A DNA stretch of 9,372 nucleotides from Clostridia bacterium. Its GTDB lineage: Bacteria > Bacillota > Clostridia > Christensenellales > CAG-1252. The stretch is from the NCBI GenBank assembly GCA_017615495.1, contig JAGAAA010000014.1, positions 1 to 9,372 on the forward strand. Reading direction: 5' to 3'. Numbering within the stretch: position 1 is the first letter of the stretch; the number at the start of each line of letters is the position of its first letter. Of this stretch, positions 6,998 to 9,372 are shown piece after piece. The notes below the pieces were generated by a model. The model had not been told where the DNA came from and did no database searches. It worked only from the letters and a program-made list of their open reading frames with translations. A program made the position numbers and the translations under genes.

Positions 6998-9372
6998 ATG
7001 AAAAGAAAGATAGGCATCATCATTGCGGTTCTGCTTTGTGTCGTGCTGGTCTGCACCTTCTTCGCTTGTAAGAAGAAGGACAAGACGCCGCAGCTCAACC
7101 CGTCCGAGCAGACGCAAACGGACACCTTCTCCAGCATCGAAGATTATATCGAGAATTGGCTGTATGTGAACGCCAAGGAGGAACCGTCCAACCAAAAGAA
7201 GTCTTTGGGCAACGCCATTAAGGAGCAGTTGGGCGAATTCTCATTCCTTGATAAGAATGACAATCCCGTCAAGCCGGCTTATGTCGTTGAGTACACTTCC
7301 GGAACGGAAAAAGGTAAGTACACGATCACCTTTACTTGGACGGGCTCGGATAAGTCCACCGTGAAAAAGGTCTTCGAGATCGACGAAGAGGTCGTTAAGT
7401 ACAACAACTGGGCCGGTAAAAACAGCAAGCTCAGCGACGCTTGGTCCCTTGGGGATGACGGCAGCGCGTCGTCCATCGTGGACGAGATCCTCGTCGGCGC
7501 CATCAACACCGTTAACGAAGTCACCGGCAACGCCATCACCGGCAAGTTCGGCGCGGACGGCGTGATCGGCATCAGCATCGCCGGCAAGAACTACGGCCTC
7601 CGTATCAAGGGCAACGTCGACGGCACCACCAAGGTCAACAACGAGATCGGTCTCGTCTTGATGGACGGCGATAAGGAGCTTGGCGGCGTTTACTACAAGG
7701 CTGCCGAGAGCGCAAAGGACAGCAAGCTTTATATCCAATACGCAACCGATGACGGTTACGCTTACAAGTACATCGATTACGCGGATATCTTTGGCTTCAT
7801 CCAAGGCTTCCTCCCCACCACCTTCCCCGAGGCAAACGACGGCGTTTTGCAGTTCAAGAATGCGAACGACAAAGTCGTCGAAGTCGAAGGTTTGGCGGAT
7901 TTGCTTGACCTCGCGGGCGTTAACGCTACGATGGTCGGCCCCATCATCGACATGCTCGCAACGCCGTACAAGAACGGTGACAGATACTATGTGGATATCA
8001 ACTTGGCTGCCATCTCCTCCACGGTCGTCGACATCGTGAAAGACCTTGGTCTTGAGCTCGACTTCCTCAAAGATCTGAACATTGAGCTCGAGCACCTCAG
8101 CGGCATCCGCGGTCACATCACCCTCAGCGGCAAGGTCGTGGATGAAAAGCTCACCGATTTCGAACTCGCGGTCAACATCCCGGCGGGCACCTGGTACCTC
8201 AATGGGGAAAGGATCACCAACGAGACTCCTAATGCCAATGAGTTCAAGCTCAATTGGCCGGAAGTTTGCTTCGCCATTTATATTGAGGACTTTAAGTTCC
8301 TTACCGACGACGCAGTCGAAAACGTCGTCCCGGCAAAGGCGATCTCCGACGCTGTTTACTTCAGCCCGACGAACATCGACTTCAGCGGCGACGTTTACAT
8401 CAACCACTACGAGCTCAACGATCAAAACGAGCCGACCAAACAGTTGGATAGCACCTTCCACTTTGAAGTTGTGACCGACATCAACGTGCTCGAGATCATC
8501 GAAAACGGTCGCGCCAGCACGGCAAAGGCTGCCCTCGTGATCAAGCAATCGCGTGGCGCCACCTACGACGAGGATACTGCTACCAACTTCCTCTCCCTCA
8601 GCTATGAGCAAGCCACCAAGACCCTCTGCGCAAGCGGTACGGCGTTCGATTTGAACGACAATGGCGAGCAGGTCTACATCTTCCAGATCACCAGCCTTGC
8701 GGATGCGGCAAACGCTATCAAGCTCTGGCTCGGTTTGGAAGCCAAGAACTGGCACGGCGTCAGCGACAGCTATGAGCTTTTGGATTACGTGCTTACCAGC
8801 AATACGACCTTCCAGGCAAACAAGACCTACTACACCAAGAACGCAAACAACGAATACGTTGAAGCGACCGTTGTAGTCGGCGAAGCGGTTCCGGAAAACA
8901 CCTACTACGTCGTACCGGATACCTATGAGAGCGCAAAGACCGTCTTCGGCAACTCCTTCATCCGCAGCTTGATCTTGATGTTCATCGGCAACAGCAGCAG
9001 CAACAACGGCGGCAATAACGGCGGTAATAACGGCGGCAACTCCGGCGCAGAAGGCGAAGTCGCTGCGGCGATGGACGTCGACCTCGGCGCTACCCTTGAT
9101 GCGTTCAAGGGCATCTACAATGAGTTTGTTGAAGCCGGCAAGATCGTCATCGAGGCGGAGAACGGCAACTTTGCCGCTAAGGTCGAAGTTACCAAGGATA
9201 TGATCAACAGAGTCGTCGGTGTGATCAACGACACCTTCAACGCGGATATCGACCCGCTTACCGATCCGGAGTTTGTAAACATCTACATCAACTACGGCGA
9301 GACCTACAAGGATAAGATCTCCGTCAGCGTCAAGTTCAAGGGCAACACCTATGAATTGCTCCTTGACAAGAG
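6998..9372 (+). CDS. Large uncharacterised secreted lipoprotein, 3' end outside window
   Basis: The frame is open from ATG 6998 to the right edge: 791 codons plus 2 nt, with no stop seen. Residues 1-24 form a lipoprotein signal peptide: basic MKRK, a hydrophobic core, and FFAC with Cys24 as the likely lipidated residue (Phe at -3 is atypical), then KKKDK. The mature protein should sit outside the cytoplasmic membrane. It is rich in Asp, Asn, Lys and alternating hydrophobic/polar stretches, suggesting beta structure (for example GVIGISIAGKNYGLRIKG near 185-202). No enzyme motif is recognised. Residues 602-644 carry two TYY motifs (609-614 and 634-639). An Asn/Gly/Ser-rich linker at 664-683 separates a C-terminal domain that begins MDVDLGATLDAF and runs off the edge. 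Lysine is AAG about six times in seven, a bias that fits high expression. It is divergent from the ger operon and has its own promoter. Function unknown. Confidence 0.88.
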   Translation, partial: MKRKIGIIIAVLLCVVLVCTFFACKKKDKTPQLNPSEQTQTDTFSSIEDYIENWLYVNAKEEPSNQKKSLGNAIKEQLGEFSFLDKNDNPVKPAYVVEYTSGTEKGKYTITFTWTGSDKSTVKKVFEIDEEVVKYNNWAGKNSKLSDAWSLGDDGSASSIVDEILVGAINTVNEVTGNAITGKFGADGVIGISIAGKNYGLRIKGNVDGTTKVNNEIGLVLMDGDKELGGVYYKAAESAKDSKLYIQYATDDGYAYKYIDYADIFGFIQGFLPTTFPEANDGVLQFKNANDKVVEVEGLADLLDLAGVNATMVGPIIDMLATPYKNGDRYYVDINLAAISSTVVDIVKDLGLELDFLKDLNIELEHLSGIRGHITLSGKVVDEKLTDFELAVNIPAGTWYLNGERITNETPNANEFKLNWPEVCFAIYIEDFKFLTDDAVENVVPAKAISDAVYFSPTNIDFSGDVYINHYELNDQNEPTKQLDSTFHFEVVTDINVLEIIENGRASTAKAALVIKQSRGATYDEDTATNFLSLSYEQATKTLCASGTAFDLNDNGEQVYIFQITSLADAANAIKLWLGLEAKNWHGVSDSYELLDYVLTSNTTFQANKTYYTKNANNEYVEATVVVGEAVPENTYYVVPDTYESAKTVFGNSFIRSLILMFIGNSSSNNGGNNGGNNGGNSGAEGEVAAAMDVDLGATLDAFKGIYNEFVEAGKIVIEAENGNFAAKVEVTKDMINRVVGVINDTFNADIDPLTDPEFVNIYINYGETYKDKISVSVKFKGNTYELLLDK
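9002..9046 (+). repeat. Tandem 12-bp repeat coding an Asn-Asn-Gly-Gly linker
   Basis: Three 12-bp units (9002-9013, 9014-9025, 9026-9037) of the form AAYAACGGCGGY are followed by a degenerate partial unit AACTCCGGC (9038-9046). They encode NNGG three times, then NSG, and are preceded by an Asn-Ser-Ser-Ser run. This is a flexible interdomain linker that could vary in copy number by slippage. The units differ only at third codon positions. Confidence 0.85.

Noticed and set aside
5777..7195. A 472-codon minus-strand frame overlapping the GerA-type gene
   Set aside because: It is a frame-shifted shadow with Arg/Gly-rich composition and no motif; the overlapping frame carries clear GerA-family blocks.
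7241..8755. A 504-codon open frame on the minus strand across the lipoprotein gene
   Set aside because: It is a mirror of the lipoprotein's codon bias (GAC, GTC, ATC, AAG give few antisense stops). Its product is low-complexity and rich in Val/Asp, with no domain or ribosome binding site. The plus-strand frame has a signal peptide, promoter and ribosome binding site.
1..9372. tRNA or rRNA genes, CRISPR arrays, insertion sequences, attachment sites
   Set aside because: No cloverleaf, regularly spaced repeat array, transposase motif or flanking inverted-repeat pair was seen in the window.

Overview
The window looks like chromosomal DNA from an endospore-forming member of the Clostridia (Firmicutes) with moderately high G+C. 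The main reason is a complete gerA-type spore germinant receptor operon. The clostridial-style lipoprotein, the RlmB-like methyltransferase and the GGAG ribosome binding sites fit this. The genus cannot be read from the sequence; an uncultured gut-type clostridium is a guess.

Layout. (1) Positions 2-679, plus strand: the 3' part of a SpoU/TrmH-family 23S rRNA 2'-O-methyltransferase (RlmB-like), cut by the left edge. (2) Positions 680-3058, plus strand: a P-type cation ATPase that starts directly at the methyltransferase stop codon and is probably co-transcribed with it. (3) Positions 6738-3059, minus strand: a three-gene operon in the order GerA-type, GerB-type, GerC-type subunit. The genes overlap by 11 and 17 nt, and genes two and three have near-identical AAAAGGAGC ribosome binding sites. 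Its last stop codon directly abuts the stop codon of the ATPase. (4) Positions 6739-6997: a 259-bp divergent intergenic region. It holds a SigmaG-like promoter for the ger operon, several inverted repeats, a minus-strand intrinsic terminator and a SigmaA-type promoter reading right. (5) Positions 6998-9372, plus strand: a very large secreted lipoprotein gene, at least 791 codons, still open at the right edge.

How they work together. The three ger products would form one germinant receptor in the spore inner membrane: GerA subunit with cytoplasmic N-domain and membrane core, GerB permease-like subunit, GerC lipoprotein-type subunit. The rlmB-ATPase pair is a separate housekeeping/ion homeostasis unit. 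The lipoprotein is transcribed away from ger, apparently from a vegetative-type promoter, so a functional link to germination is not implied.

No strong evidence for a new multi-gene system was found. The points most worth a second look are the ger promoter lying so close to the start codon that the mRNA may be leaderless, the unrecognised giant lipoprotein with a phage-protein-like TYY segment and an Asn-Gly linker, and the divergent ion-binding motifs of the ATPase.
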